DNA of 64,000 nucleotides from CAYNFS01 sp964396685 (GCA_964396685.1 CAYNFS010000003.1:1-64000), one strand, 5' to 3'. Counted from the first letter of the stretch, positions 14,844 to 23,969 are shown. A program made the numbers and translations. The notes: generated by a model not told the origin, from the letters alone.

Positions 14844-17690
14844 ATGGGCAATTACTTTCGTGGCTGGAAAAGCACAAACCGGGGCAACACATATTTTCAA
14901 AGGCTCTCGAGACAGTCTTTTGATTCGGGCCGGCGCGACGGTTTTTTCAAAAAGTTCGCATTCCGGCTTTGGCATCTTTTCAGGCAATTTTTGCGCTGGC
15001 TGTTTTTGACCAAAGGCATCTGGACAAAACTGGCTGTTTTGGCGGTGGCCGGCGGCCTGATACTTTTCATTTTTTTGGGTTTGCTGTTTGCCTATTACTC
15101 TTTTAACCTCCCCGACCCAAACAAACTCGCGGAGCGGGTCATCCCGGAATCAACGAAAATTTTTGACCGCAACGGCAAACTTCTTTATGAAATTCACGGC
15201 GAAGCCAGGCGCACCCTCGTCACTTTGGACCAAATCCCCACACACACCAAAGAGGCAACGTTGGCAATTGAGGATAAAAATTTCTACAAACACGGGGGCG
15301 TCAGTCTCACTGGCATTGCCCGCGCCACACTGGTCAATCTCCTCAAAGGCGGCAAGGTCCAGGGGGGCTCGACCATCACCCAGCAGTTTGTGCGGACCGC
15401 GGTGCTGACCCGGGAAAAAACCTTTGCGCGCAAGTTCAAAGAAATTGCCCTCTCGCTTCAGCTTGAGCGCCGCTACAGCAAAGACGAAATCCTCCAGCTT
15501 TATTTCAACGAAATTCCTTTCGGCTCGACAATCTACGGAATTGAGGCGGCAAGCCAAGCTTTTTTTGACAAACCAGCCAAAGACTTGGATCTTGCCGAAT
15601 CAGCTTACCTGGCGGCTATCCCCAAGGCCCCAACTTACTATTCGCCTTTTGGACCCAATCGGGAAGAACTTGACGCCCGCGCCGACACGGTGCTGCAGCT
15701 CATGTATGAGCAGGGCTATATTACCAAAGAGCAGAGAAATCTGGCACAAAACGAAAAAATCGAATTTCGCAACATCGGCCGCGGTATTCTGGCCCCCCAC
15801 TTTGTCCTCTATGTCCAAGACTTGCTTGCCCAAAAATACGGAGAAATTAGCCTGCAGGAAGGAGGACTCAAGGTTACGACCACGTTGGATTTGGAGCTTC
15901 AGAAAGTTGCGGAAGAAGCAGTCGCCAAGCAAGGCGCGATCAACGAAGAAAAATACAAAGCGAAAAATGCCGCACTCGTCAGCGTTGACCCAAAGACCGG
16001 GCAAATTTTAGCCATGGTTGGCTCCCGCGATTACTTCAATGACGCTATCGACGGCCAGGTAAACGTCGCCATACGCCCGCGCCAACCCGGCTCTTCCTTT
16101 AAGCCCTATGTTTATGCCACAGCCTTCAAAAAAGGCATGAGTCCCGCAACCATGCTTCTGGATGTAACCACCAATTTTGGCGAATTCGGCGGCAAAGAAT
16201 ATATACCCCAAGACTATGACGGCAAAAACCGAGGCCCTGTTTCAATTCGTTCCGCTCTGCAAGGCTCGCTTAACATCCCGGCGGTCAAAACCTTGCTTCT
16301 TACGGGAATTGAAGACTCGATCCAGACCGCTGAAAATTTAGGGATTACCACGCTTAAAGACCGCTCCCGCTTTGGCCCCTCAATTGTGCTGGGCGGAGCA
16401 GACGTCAAACTGCTGGAGCACGCGGCGGCCTTTGGAGCTTTTGCAACCGGCGGTATTCGGCATGAGACTACAGCAATTCTTAAGGTGGAGGACCGGCAGG
16501 GTAAAATTTTGGAAGAATTTAAGGCCGGGGCGGGAAAAGAAGTGTTGAATCCGCAAATTGCATACCAGATAAACCACGTGCTTTCGGACAATGAATCCCG
16601 AATATTTATCTTTGGCCGCAATAACAGACTTACTTTGCCGGGAAGGCCAGCAGCTGCCAAAACCGGAACGACCCAGGAAAACCGGGACAATTGGGTAATT
16701 GGTTACACGCCCTCTCTCGTAACCGGCGTCTGGGTCGGCAACAATGACAACTCGCAAATGGCCGAACGGGCGTTCGGCTCCTCGACAACCGCCCCGATCT
16801 GGCAGGAATTTATGACCCGCGCCCTTGCCGGCAAACCGGCGGAAGAATTTGTCCGGCCGGAAGGGATCACGGAAGTTGCCGTTGACGTCCTTTCCGGCAA
16901 ACTCCCCACCCAATTTACGCCCTCCACAAAAACGGAGATTTTCTCGACGTTTAACCTGCCGACCGAATATGATGACGTCCATATTCCGGTCACAATTGAC
17001 GGACAAAGTGTCGTCCAAACCGCGCTGCATGCCGAAAAACCTCAAGATCCCGCCTGGGAAGAACCGGTGAAAGCCTGGGCGCTGTCCAATGGTTACAGTT
17101 ATCTTCCGTCCTCCCAAAACAACTATGGCAAAATTGACACCTCTCTCAATCTAGACATTATGGTGCCCGACAAGGTTGCCTCTCTTCCTTGGAAAGTGAA
17201 AACCACGACGACCGGAAACGATATTGCCGAACTGCAGCTCTTTTTGGATAATGATTTTCTCACCAGTGCTCTTGGTAAGACGCTTGAATACGAATCATCT
17301 CTGGCCCGGGTGGACGGCCGCCACCAGCTCATGGTTCAAGTCAAAACCACTGATGGCCGCACCAACCGCAAGATTCTTAACCTGGAATTTGCCTTGGGCA
17401 CAAAACTTTTACTGCTTTACCCCGCTGACAATCAAGAACTCCAACTGCCGGCCAACTTGGTTTTGGAATCAAGCATAGATGTCGCCCCCGAAAATGTGAA
17501 ATTTGTCAGGCGCTCGGCTCCCGGCCAAGAAAATCAAGTCTTGGGGCTTGTTACCAAACAACAAATTGGTCAAATCTACCGCTACACACTAAACTGGGCC
17601 GAGGACGCCGCGCCCGCAGCGGGAAGCTACTCGCTTTATGCCCAAATTGGAGCTGATAAAAGCAACTTCGTCACCGTAAAAATTCCCTAA
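14844..17690 (+). CDS. Class A penicillin-binding protein (PBP1A family)
   Basis: This 948-aa bifunctional peptidoglycan synthase has a basic cytoplasmic stretch and one membrane helix (about 65-90). A GT51 glycosyltransferase domain follows (EDKNFYKHGGVSLTGIAR, GGSTITQQFVR, ERRYSKDEILQLYFNEIPFG). The transpeptidase has SSFK (active-site serine in QPGSSFKPYVYA), the SLN motif and KTGTT. After about residue 690 come two beta-rich extracellular modules of Ig type. I use the ATG at 14844 because of the adjacent -10 box. It acts outside the membrane in wall synthesis, next to a polysaccharide ligase-like protein. Confidence 0.93.
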   Translation: MGNYFRGWKSTNRGNTYFQRLSRQSFDSGRRDGFFKKFAFRLWHLFRQFLRWLFLTKGIWTKLAVLAVAGGLILFIFLGLLFAYYSFNLPDPNKLAERVIPESTKIFDRNGKLLYEIHGEARRTLVTLDQIPTHTKEATLAIEDKNFYKHGGVSLTGIARATLVNLLKGGKVQGGSTITQQFVRTAVLTREKTFARKFKEIALSLQLERRYSKDEILQLYFNEIPFGSTIYGIEAASQAFFDKPAKDLDLAESAYLAAIPKAPTYYSPFGPNREELDARADTVLQLMYEQGYITKEQRNLAQNEKIEFRNIGRGILAPHFVLYVQDLLAQKYGEISLQEGGLKVTTTLDLELQKVAEEAVAKQGAINEEKYKAKNAALVSVDPKTGQILAMVGSRDYFNDAIDGQVNVAIRPRQPGSSFKPYVYATAFKKGMSPATMLLDVTTNFGEFGGKEYIPQDYDGKNRGPVSIRSALQGSLNIPAVKTLLLTGIEDSIQTAENLGITTLKDRSRFGPSIVLGGADVKLLEHAAAFGAFATGGIRHETTAILKVEDRQGKILEEFKAGAGKEVLNPQIAYQINHVLSDNESRIFIFGRNNRLTLPGRPAAAKTGTTQENRDNWVIGYTPSLVTGVWVGNNDNSQMAERAFGSSTTAPIWQEFMTRALAGKPAEEFVRPEGITEVAVDVLSGKLPTQFTPSTKTEIFSTFNLPTEYDDVHIPVTIDGQSVVQTALHAEKPQDPAWEEPVKAWALSNGYSYLPSSQNNYGKIDTSLNLDIMVPDKVASLPWKVKTTTTGNDIAELQLFLDNDFLTSALGKTLEYESSLARVDGRHQLMVQVKTTDGRTNRKILNLEFALGTKLLLLYPADNQELQLPANLVLESSIDVAPENVKFVRRSAPGQENQVLGLVTKQQIGQIYRYTLNWAEDAAPAAGSYSLYAQIGADKSNFVTVKIP

Positions 17691-17710
17691 AAGCTTTACG
17701 AAATACGAAT

Positions 17711-19078
17711 TTGTACGAATATACGAATATTTTAATTCTCTTGGGGCTTGGTTTTTTTGCACTGACCGCAATCTTTCGTCGTGAGCGGGCTTTGTACCTG
17801 ATCATCCTCCTGCTGCCAACTTATCAAATCCGCTTCAAAGTTGCGGGCATCCCAATGACTTTTCTGGAAGGGATGATTTTGATTCTCGCCATTGTGGAAT
17901 TTAGCTCGCGGGTCTTGTCATTCCCGCGAAGGCGGGAATCTAGCGAGTGGATTCCCCGATCAAGTCGGGGAATGACATTGTTTTTTATTTTTCTTTTCCT
18001 ACTTGCGGCACTAATTTCTGTTTCTACCGGCCCCAATCTCGCAAAGGCGGCCGGCATTTTCAAAGCCTATTTTTTTGAGGCTGTCCTGTTCTGCTTTCTG
18101 GTCTTGCTAATTATTGACACTCAAAAAAAGTTACGGCTCCTTTTCAAAGCCTTGACAATACTCGCGCTTTATCTCTCGATCTTTGGCATCTACCAGTTTA
18201 TTACCCTTCACGGCCTCCCTTACAACTGGTGGGCGGTGGATGTTGAAAGCAGGCGAATTGTTTCGGTTCTAAACCACCCAAACGCTTTGGCTTTACTTTT
18301 AGGGCCTCTTCTGGCTATGTTAATCTTTCTGCCGTATAAGAAAAAACTTGAATGGCTCACCATAACCCTAGCCGTTGTCACCCTCTACCTCTCTTTCTCC
18401 CGCGCCTCTTGGCTGGCATTAATAACTACCATTATCGTATTTACCCTTGTCTCCTGGCTCCGACGTTACGTCGCGAGCTGGCGAGGAGAGAGACTGAAAG
18501 AGAGGTCAAGGCTTGGCTTAAAACTTACCGCTGTGACATTGGGGATAATTTTTATTATCATCATTATTCCATTTTCCAGAACCAAAATTTTAGACCTCGC
18601 GCGCGGCCAGGATCCCTCACAGCAAAACCGGTACGTGCTATGGTCTGCGGCGGCCGATATGCTAAAAAAAAACCCTTTTTTGGGGGTGGGGCTGATGGGC
18701 TTTCACGAAGCCTACAAAAATTACCCCCTTGGCCCTGATCAGGTCGTGCAAAACTACCCACATAATTTCTTTTTGAATTTCTGGGTAGAGACTGGTTTGC
18801 TAGGACTGATTTCAATAATCGGGCTTTTGATATTATTCTTCAAAAAAGTAACAAAACTCCTCTCCACAGCCACCTCTGGATTTTCTCCCCCTGCCCGAGG
18901 GGGAGACGAAGAGGGGGTGGGAGAGAGGTCACAAATGGCTCCTTTCGCTCTCGCTGCAGCCGCCGGCATGAGCATGATCATTCTTCACGGCCTTGTTGAC
19001 GTCTCCTATTTCAAAAACGATCTGTCGGTTTTGTTTTGGCTAATTTATTCACTTCCTTTCCTGTCATTGCGAGCGTAA
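17711..19078 (+). CDS. O-antigen ligase-like membrane protein
   Basis: This 455-aa protein has about eleven membrane helices and a Wzy_C/O-antigen ligase core: a periplasmic loop with GIYQFITLHGLPYNWWAVD, the pattern NHPNALALLLGPLLAMLIF, SFSRASWLALI, then LGVGLMGFHEAYKNYP and PHNFFLNFWVETGLLG. It probably joins or polymerises glycans at the outer membrane face. The start is a TTG at 17711. Two dispersed repeats are translated in frame: 17916-17976 (FPRRRESSEWIPRSSRG) and 18885-18928 (PPARGGDEEGVG). The C-terminal LSLRA also comes from a repeat. Confidence 0.8.
   Translation: MYEYTNILILLGLGFFALTAIFRRERALYLIILLLPTYQIRFKVAGIPMTFLEGMILILAIVEFSSRVLSFPRRRESSEWIPRSSRGMTLFFIFLFLLAALISVSTGPNLAKAAGIFKAYFFEAVLFCFLVLLIIDTQKKLRLLFKALTILALYLSIFGIYQFITLHGLPYNWWAVDVESRRIVSVLNHPNALALLLGPLLAMLIFLPYKKKLEWLTITLAVVTLYLSFSRASWLALITTIIVFTLVSWLRRYVASWRGERLKERSRLGLKLTAVTLGIIFIIIIIPFSRTKILDLARGQDPSQQNRYVLWSAAADMLKKNPFLGVGLMGFHEAYKNYPLGPDQVVQNYPHNFFLNFWVETGLLGLISIIGLLILFFKKVTKLLSTATSGFSPPARGGDEEGVGERSQMAPFALAAAAGMSMIILHGLVDVSYFKNDLSVLFWLIYSLPFLSLRA
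17916..17976. repeat. Tandem pair of dispersed palindromes inside the O-antigen-ligase-like gene
   Basis: Two palindromes, ATTCCCGCG/GCGGGAAT and ATTCCCCGA/TCGGGGAAT, sit side by side and are read in frame. They add about 20 residues in a loop between two membrane helices. Confidence 0.8.
18885..18928. repeat. CCCCCT/AGGGGG repeat inside the O-antigen-ligase-like gene
   Basis: The palindrome CTCCCCCTgcccgaGGGGGAG with a following gagggggtggg tract is read in frame. A related copy (ctcccccatcgcatgggggag) is in transaldolase at 49259-49281. Confidence 0.65.
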
Positions 19079-19229
19079 ACGAAGTAATTTATTTCGGGAG
19101 TCCCAAGCATTTTTATTGCTTCGGGGGTACTAACCGAACTAGACAACTACCACACGATCGTGTGGTAGTTGTTCAAAAATTATTAACTAGATTCCGTATC
19201 AGGTAAGTACGGAATGACAACAATGATAA
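19058..19229. repeat. Repeat-filled gap between converging genes
   Basis: Three elements lie together: a tcattgcgagc-type repeat (19062-19130) that supplies the stop of the upstream gene, a perfect 30-bp palindrome with core ACGATCGT (19143-19172), and an attccgta/tacggaat palindrome (19190-19217). The 30-bp palindrome may serve as a terminator. No gene is seen. Confidence 0.6.
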
Positions 19230-19685
19230 TCAAATTTTGGCCCTAATCACTACTCTTCTCTCCGGTTCTTCGCCCTCACTGGTTGTTTCAATATCAGAAT
19301 ACTTCGAAATTTCCGCATGCACAACTCTACGCTCGTAAGAAGACATTGGTTTTAGGTACAAAATTTCTTTAGTTTCTCGCACTCGCTCGGCCGCTTGCCT
19401 TGCCAGCTCTTGCAAATACTCCACTCGGCTTTTTTTGTAGCCTTCTACATCGACAACAAAGGGCACGGTTTCCGGCAACTGCTTGTGCACCAAAACCCTT
19501 GCCAGATATTGCAGGGCGGCGAGGTTGTTCCCGTGGTTGCCGATCAATATTCCTGAATCTGAAGTCTTGATATTAAAAAACAAGGTTTCTTCGGAAACCC
19601 CTGTCTCTATCTCCGCACTCACACCCATGTTCTCTAGAAGTTCGCGCAAGACTTTTTTGATAAGCTCCTGCTGTTCCTCGCTCAT
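19230..19685 (-). CDS. jag: Jag/SpoIIIJ-associated KH-R3H RNA-binding protein
   Basis: This 151-aa protein has a KH-like half (about 35-90, with ILIGNHGNNLAALQYLARVLV, the GxxG loop being GNHG) and a C-terminal R3H domain (RVRETKEILYLKPMSSYERRVVH, with R...H). I chose the ATG at 19685 because it overlaps the yidC stop as ATGA. Jag proteins bind RNA and cluster with yidC. The order rpmH-rnpA-yidD-yidC-jag is a standard bacterial operon. Confidence 0.9.
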   Translation of the reverse strand: MSEEQQELIKKVLRELLENMGVSAEIETGVSEETLFFNIKTSDSGILIGNHGNNLAALQYLARVLVHKQLPETVPFVVDVEGYKKSRVEYLQELARQAAERVRETKEILYLKPMSSYERRVVHAEISKYSDIETTSEGEEPERRVVIRAKI

Positions 19686-20371
19686 GTTTTCTTCATTATA
19701 TAGTACTGCTGGCCAATGGCAAAGAGGGTGGTTACGACCCAATAAAGCGAAAGGCCGGCCGGCAACTGCCAGGCGATAAATACCGTGATGATCGGCATAA
19801 GATAAGTCATCTGTGCCGACATCATGGCCGAGGTTTTGTCAGAAGTTTTTGGTCTTGCGGGAGCCATCATTTTGGACTGAATAAACTGGAAGCCGCCGGC
19901 GAGAATTGCCAACACATAACTTGGTGTGCTCAATTCCAGAACTCCTAAAAAGTTCGTATTGATTGCCCCCGGGTTTGCCACAAAAGGATAAAGCTCGGCG
20001 GCTACATCTCCGTTAAGCCCTGTCAAAAAAACGCGGTAAAGCGCGATCAAAATGGGCAATTGCACCAGAAGCGGAAGACAGGAAGAAAACGGGTTTACTT
20101 TCTTTTGCTGGTAAAACTCCATAATTGCCTTGGTCTGCGCTTCTTTGTTATCCTTGTGTTTTTCTCTAATTTCATCCAGATGCGGCTGCAGCTGTTGCAG
20201 CTCTTTCTGGGAGCGAAGAGACTTCTGGAAAGAAGGAACCAACATTATTCTAACCAGCAATGTCAACGCAACAATCGCCAGCCCCATATCATGCCAGGGG
20301 ATTACATTGTAAAACCAAATGAGGACATTAAGCAGGGGTTTAGTGAGGATGAGATGAAAAAAATCGCCCAT
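19682..20371 (-). CDS. yidC: Membrane protein insertase YidC (short form)
   Basis: A 229-aa YidC/Oxa1/Alb3 insertase with five predicted membrane helices. The cytoplasmic hairpin between helices 1 and 2 (QKSLRSQKELQQLQPHLDEI) and NPFSSCLPLLVQLPILIALYRVF are the family landmarks. It lacks the large periplasmic domain of Gram-negative YidC, as expected for a monoderm-like envelope. It is in an operon with yidD, rnpA and rpmH and overlaps jag by four bases. Confidence 0.93.
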   Translation of the reverse strand: MGDFFHLILTKPLLNVLIWFYNVIPWHDMGLAIVALTLLVRIMLVPSFQKSLRSQKELQQLQPHLDEIREKHKDNKEAQTKAIMEFYQQKKVNPFSSCLPLLVQLPILIALYRVFLTGLNGDVAAELYPFVANPGAINTNFLGVLELSTPSYVLAILAGGFQFIQSKMMAPARPKTSDKTSAMMSAQMTYLMPIITVFIAWQLPAGLSLYWVVTTLFAIGQQYYIMKKT

Positions 20372-20382
20372 GGTTTAGTTCG

Positions 20383-20619
20383 TTAGTTGACTGGGTCGTA
20401 CTTCGGGGCGGCAAAGGGATTGCATCGTAAAATTCTCGCAAACCCTCTGGCCATGCCGCGAAAAAAGCCGTGTTTTTTCATGGCTTCCTTTACAAACTCG
20501 GAACAGGTCGGCGAATATCTGCAATATCCGTAAGGAAACCGCACTTTTCCCCAAAAACTGTGGTCCGGCGAGAGGATGGCTTGATAAATTTCAATAAGTT
20601 TAACTAAAACGCTTGTCAT
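20383..20619 (-). CDS. yidD: Membrane protein insertion efficiency factor YidD
   Basis: This 78-aa protein has the family motif CRYSPTCSEFVKEAMKKHG and the following GFARILRCNPF, with conserved cysteines. It assists YidC-mediated insertion at the inner membrane. It overlaps rnpA by four bases (ATGA) and lies 11 bases before yidC. Confidence 0.95.
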   Translation of the reverse strand: MTSVLVKLIEIYQAILSPDHSFWGKVRFPYGYCRYSPTCSEFVKEAMKKHGFFRGMARGFARILRCNPFAAPKYDPVN

Positions 20620-20963
20620 ATTTTTATAATTCTCCCCCTTTTTAGCAAATTTTCTAGTTCTTTCCGAATTTCCCCCCCCTCCAGACGCAAAATTCCGGGG
20701 CGCCCATGAAAAACAACTTCAAATCCCGGCTGAATTTCAGATTTAAGCTTCGCGATGTGGGCTCTTAAAATCCGCTTAATTCGATTACGGGCGGCAATTT
20801 TCCTTGCCTGCTTCTTGGAGATAACAAAACCAAAGCGCGAAGCGTTTTGGTTTTTCTTGCTGGCATAAAAAATCCGCAGGTTGGGTGAAGAAAGTCTTTC
20901 CCCATTTTTGTAAATTTGCGCAAATTCCCGCGACTTGACTAAACGCAAAACTTTTGGCAACAT
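20616..20963 (-). CDS. rnpA: Ribonuclease P protein component
   Basis: This 115-aa basic protein has the RnpA signature RKIAARNRIKRILR (compare RNxxKR) and the FGFVISKKQARK strand. It binds RNase P RNA and supports 5' maturation of tRNA precursors. The start lies six bases after the end of rpmH. Confidence 0.95.
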   Translation of the reverse strand: MLPKVLRLVKSREFAQIYKNGERLSSPNLRIFYASKKNQNASRFGFVISKKQARKIAARNRIKRILRAHIAKLKSEIQPGFEVVFHGRPGILRLEGGEIRKELENLLKRGRIIKI

Positions 20964-20969
20964 GCAAAA

Positions 20970-21104
20970 TCAAACACTTAGCCGTCTGCGGCCTTTCTGC
21001 CTTCTTCGGGAAAGAACTCGCGCTCCCGTCCGGGTTTTCATGCGCGCCCGAAACCCATGCCTTCTTTTGCGGTGTTTTCTTTTGGGCTGGTAAGTTCGCT
21101 TCAT
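20970..21104 (-). CDS. rpmH: 50S ribosomal protein L34
   Basis: This 44-aa frame starts [18 protein letters not shown] and ends [11 protein letters not shown], the canonical L34 sequence. It is the first gene of the rpmH-rnpA-yidD-yidC-jag operon and is divergent from dnaA. Confidence 0.97.
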   Translation of the reverse strand: MKRTYQPKRKHRKRRHGFRARMKTRTGARVLSRRRQKGRRRLSV

Positions 21105-21299
21105 TCCAAATTGCTATTATAACCCCTAAACAGTTTAATTTACTTGCTAATTATATCTTCGCCGTAATCGAAAGTCAATCTTTCCTAAATTGTTAAGAGC
21201 TTTTACACAAGTTATCTACAGAACATTGATTTTTTTGCTTAACATTGGGAAAAATCCTCAATTTTACATGTTGATAACCCTTCTGTTAAAATGCAACCT
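21105..21299. other. Putative replication origin between rpmH and dnaA
   Basis: This AT-rich 195-base gap contains DnaA-box-like 9-mers: TTATCTACA (21212-21220, one mismatch to TTATCCACA) and the weaker TTTTACACA and TGTTGATAAC. The divergent rpmH/dnaA arrangement with dnaN and recF downstream is the classical oriC context. The dnaA-dnaN gap (22674-22874) shows no such boxes. The assignment is contextual. Confidence 0.55.
21263..21292 (+). promoter_or_regulatory. dnaA promoter (leaderless)
   Basis: TTTACA (21263-21268), an 18-base spacer and the extended -10 TGTTAAAAT (21284-21292) end seven bases before the ATG at 21300. The mRNA would start at or next to that codon. Confidence 0.55.
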
Positions 21300-22673
21300 A
21301 TGAGTAGTCTCAAACAAATCTGGCAAGCGGTCTTGGGAAATTTAGAACTTTCGTTATCCAAGGCCAATTTTACTACTTGGTTTAAAAATACCTCTGTTCT
21401 TGAGCATGGGATAGATAAAATTGTAATTGGCGTCCCCAATACTTTCACCAAAGAGTGGCTGATGAACAAATACCATCAGGAAATTCTCAAAGCCGTCCGG
21501 GCAATAAATCCCGAAATCAAGCAGGTTGAGTATCAAATTATTAACCGGTTCGTCCCGCAAGCCGAAGCTTCAGGGCATGCCGTCACCGCGGCTTTCCGCG
21601 TCCAGCCCTCTTCGGCCAGCCCCCAGCCGAAAAATAGCCTCGCTTTAAATGGGGGGCTTAACCCCAAATATACCTTCCAAAACTTCATTATTGGCAGCAA
21701 CAACGAGTTGGCCGCGGCCGCCGCCCAAGCCGTAGCCAAAAATCCGGGCAAATCTTACAACCCCTTATTTATCTATGGGGGAGTTGGTTTGGGAAAAACT
21801 CACCTGATGCAGGCGATTGGGAATGAATTTCTCAAAAACAGGGAGAAAACAAAAATTCTTTATGCCGCTACCGAAAAATTTACCAATGAATTTATCCAAG
21901 CCGTGCGGGACAATAAGGCAGAATCTTTTAAAAACCTTTACCGCAATGTAGATGTTCTGCTTATCGACGATATTCAGTTCTTGGCGGGAAAGGAACAAAC
22001 CCAAGAAGAATTTTTCCACACCTTCAATACTCTACACCAGACAAACAAGCAAATTGTTCTTTCCTCCGACCGCCTGCCTAAGGACATCCCCGCCATTGAA
22101 GAGCGCCTAGTGTCCCGCTTTGAGTGGGGGATGATTGCCGACGTCCAGCCCCCCGATTTTGAAACCCGGCTCGCTATTTTGCGTTCCAAAGCAAGGGAGC
22201 GTGGCTATGATGTTGACCCCGCCGTTTTGGAGTATATTGCTCAAACTGTTGAAAACAACATCCGCGAACTAGAAGGCTCCCTTAATAGACTGATGGTTTA
22301 TTGCCAATTAAACAATTCTCAACCTTCTTTGGAGAAAGTCAAAGACGCTCTGTCTAGCATTATTTTCTCTCCCAAGCGGCGCGGTGTTTCTGCCAAGAAA
22401 GTCATGGAGATTGTTTCGGATTTCTACAATGTCTCTTTGGATGATCTAACCCGCCAGTCACGCAAAAAAGAGTATGTTGGTCCAAGACAGATGGCAATGT
22501 ATATAATTAGGAAAGAGCTCCAAACAAGCCTGCCAATGATTGGAGAAATTTTTGGGGGCCGTGACCACACAACTGTAATTCATGCTATTGATAAAATTCA
22601 ATCCCTGATAAAAAATAAAGAAGTTGTCAAACAGGAAGTAAGCCTTCTTGTCAACCGTATTTATGCGGATTAG
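21300..22673 (+). CDS. dnaA: Chromosomal replication initiator protein DnaA
   Basis: This 457-aa protein has domain I (1-80), a linker, the AAA+ domain with Walker A GGVGLGKTHL and Walker B LLIDDIQF, the arginine-containing SRFEWG region, and domain IV with the DNA-binding signature GGRDHTTVIHAIDKI. A slightly earlier ATG at 21291 lies within the -10 box, so 21300 is the better start. The gene initiates replication at the nearby origin. Confidence 0.97.
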   Translation: MSSLKQIWQAVLGNLELSLSKANFTTWFKNTSVLEHGIDKIVIGVPNTFTKEWLMNKYHQEILKAVRAINPEIKQVEYQIINRFVPQAEASGHAVTAAFRVQPSSASPQPKNSLALNGGLNPKYTFQNFIIGSNNELAAAAAQAVAKNPGKSYNPLFIYGGVGLGKTHLMQAIGNEFLKNREKTKILYAATEKFTNEFIQAVRDNKAESFKNLYRNVDVLLIDDIQFLAGKEQTQEEFFHTFNTLHQTNKQIVLSSDRLPKDIPAIEERLVSRFEWGMIADVQPPDFETRLAILRSKARERGYDVDPAVLEYIAQTVENNIRELEGSLNRLMVYCQLNNSQPSLEKVKDALSSIIFSPKRRGVSAKKVMEIVSDFYNVSLDDLTRQSRKKEYVGPRQMAMYIIRKELQTSLPMIGEIFGGRDHTTVIHAIDKIQSLIKNKEVVKQEVSLLVNRIYAD

Positions 22674-22874
22674 TTTATGATATACTGGGGACTACCCCTG
22701 GACAACTCCTTCTTTTTTTCCAATTCAAACCCGTCCTCCACTAATCTTCAACAAACCATCAACACAAAATCTTATTTCCTTTTTTAGAATTCCCCCAATC
22801 CCAAGGAGAATTTCTCGTTTACAACATTTCCCCACCCTCTACTGTTATTATTAATTTTATTTTTAGAAATAATT
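22674..22874. other. dnaA-dnaN intergenic region
   Basis: These 201 bases are pyrimidine-rich. TGATATACT (22678-22686) fits an extended -10 that could start a dnaN transcript with a leader of about 180 bases. No DnaA box, hairpin terminator or ORF of note is seen. Confidence 0.4.
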
Positions 22875-23969
22875 ATGAAAATAATATGCACCCAAAAAAA
22901 TTTACACCAAGGGTTGACCTACACAACAAGAATAATAAATAGCGGGGCGGCCCTGCCTGTTCTAAACAACATTTTGTTTAAAACAGACCAAGGAAGACTG
23001 AAAATTTCAGCAACAAACCTGGAAATTGCCGTAAACACTTGGGTGGGGGGAAAAATTGAAGAAGAGGGCGAGCTAACCATCCCAGCAAAACCTATAAATG
23101 AGTACATTGCAAGCCTTCCAGCAGAAAGAATTGTCATTTCTGCCCAGAACGAAACAATGAAGTTGGCGGGAGAGAATACAGAAACACACATCAAAGGCCT
23201 TCCAGCAGAAGAATTTCCCCTCATTCCCAGAGTGGAGGGAGAAGTATACGGAAAGGTGAATGGAAAAGATTTAAAGTTGGCGATTTCAGAAGTAGCTTAC
23301 GCCACAGCATTCTCAGAGACCCAGCCAGAAATTTCGGGAGTTTTGTTTAGATTTGAAGAGAAGACTTTAACCCTTGCCGCCACCGACCGGTACCGGCTTG
23401 CGGAAAAGAAACTTCCCCTTTCAGGTGAGGGGGTTTCTGCAAGGCAAATAATTATTCCTGCGAGAGCGGTTGGTGAAATTGGAAGAATCATGGGAGAAGG
23501 AGAAGTAGAAATTTTTCTGACAGAAAGTCAGGCGTGTTTTAGAGCCGATGCTATTGAACTTATCACCAGGCTTATCGACGGCCAATACCCAGATTATAAA
23601 CAGATAGTCCCCAAAAGTTTCACAACCGAAGTTAAAATAAACCGCCCCAAGTTTGTGCAGTCTCTAAAAGCAACAAGCGTTTTTGCCTCCGACACCAACA
23701 ACGTGGAGTTTTTTGTGAACCCGGCAAGCAAGGAGCTCGTCATTAAGTCCCAGTCAAGCCAAATCGGGGATAGCGAAATTCATTTGGGGGTTGAGGGTGA
23801 AGGGGAAAAAAATTCAATCATTTTCAATTATCGCTATCTCCTCGAGTGTTTGAATAATTTGACAGATGAGGAAGTTAATCTTCGTCTCATTTCGCCTTCT
23901 TCGCCGGCAGAAATCATTCCGGCGGGGCGGGAAGATTATCTCTATCTTGTTATGCCGATAAAAATTTAA
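22875..23969 (+). CDS. dnaN: DNA polymerase III beta subunit (sliding clamp)
   Basis: This 364-aa protein shows the three-domain clamp architecture. Landmarks are LPVLNNILF near the start, LAATDRYRLAEKKL, LIDGQYPDYKQIVPKSF and the C-terminal LYLVMPIKI. The C-terminal VMPI/L residues form the partner-binding pocket. It overlaps recF by one base (TAATG). Confidence 0.96.
   Translation: MKIICTQKNLHQGLTYTTRIINSGAALPVLNNILFKTDQGRLKISATNLEIAVNTWVGGKIEEEGELTIPAKPINEYIASLPAERIVISAQNETMKLAGENTETHIKGLPAEEFPLIPRVEGEVYGKVNGKDLKLAISEVAYATAFSETQPEISGVLFRFEEKTLTLAATDRYRLAEKKLPLSGEGVSARQIIIPARAVGEIGRIMGEGEVEIFLTESQACFRADAIELITRLIDGQYPDYKQIVPKSFTTEVKINRPKFVQSLKATSVFASDTNNVEFFVNPASKELVIKSQSSQIGDSEIHLGVEGEGEKNSIIFNYRYLLECLNNLTDEEVNLRLISPSSPAEIIPAGREDYLYLVMPIKI

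Noticed and set aside
22674..22874. oriC in the dnaA-dnaN gap
   Set aside because: No DnaA-box-like 9-mers are visible there; the rpmH-dnaA gap has better candidates.
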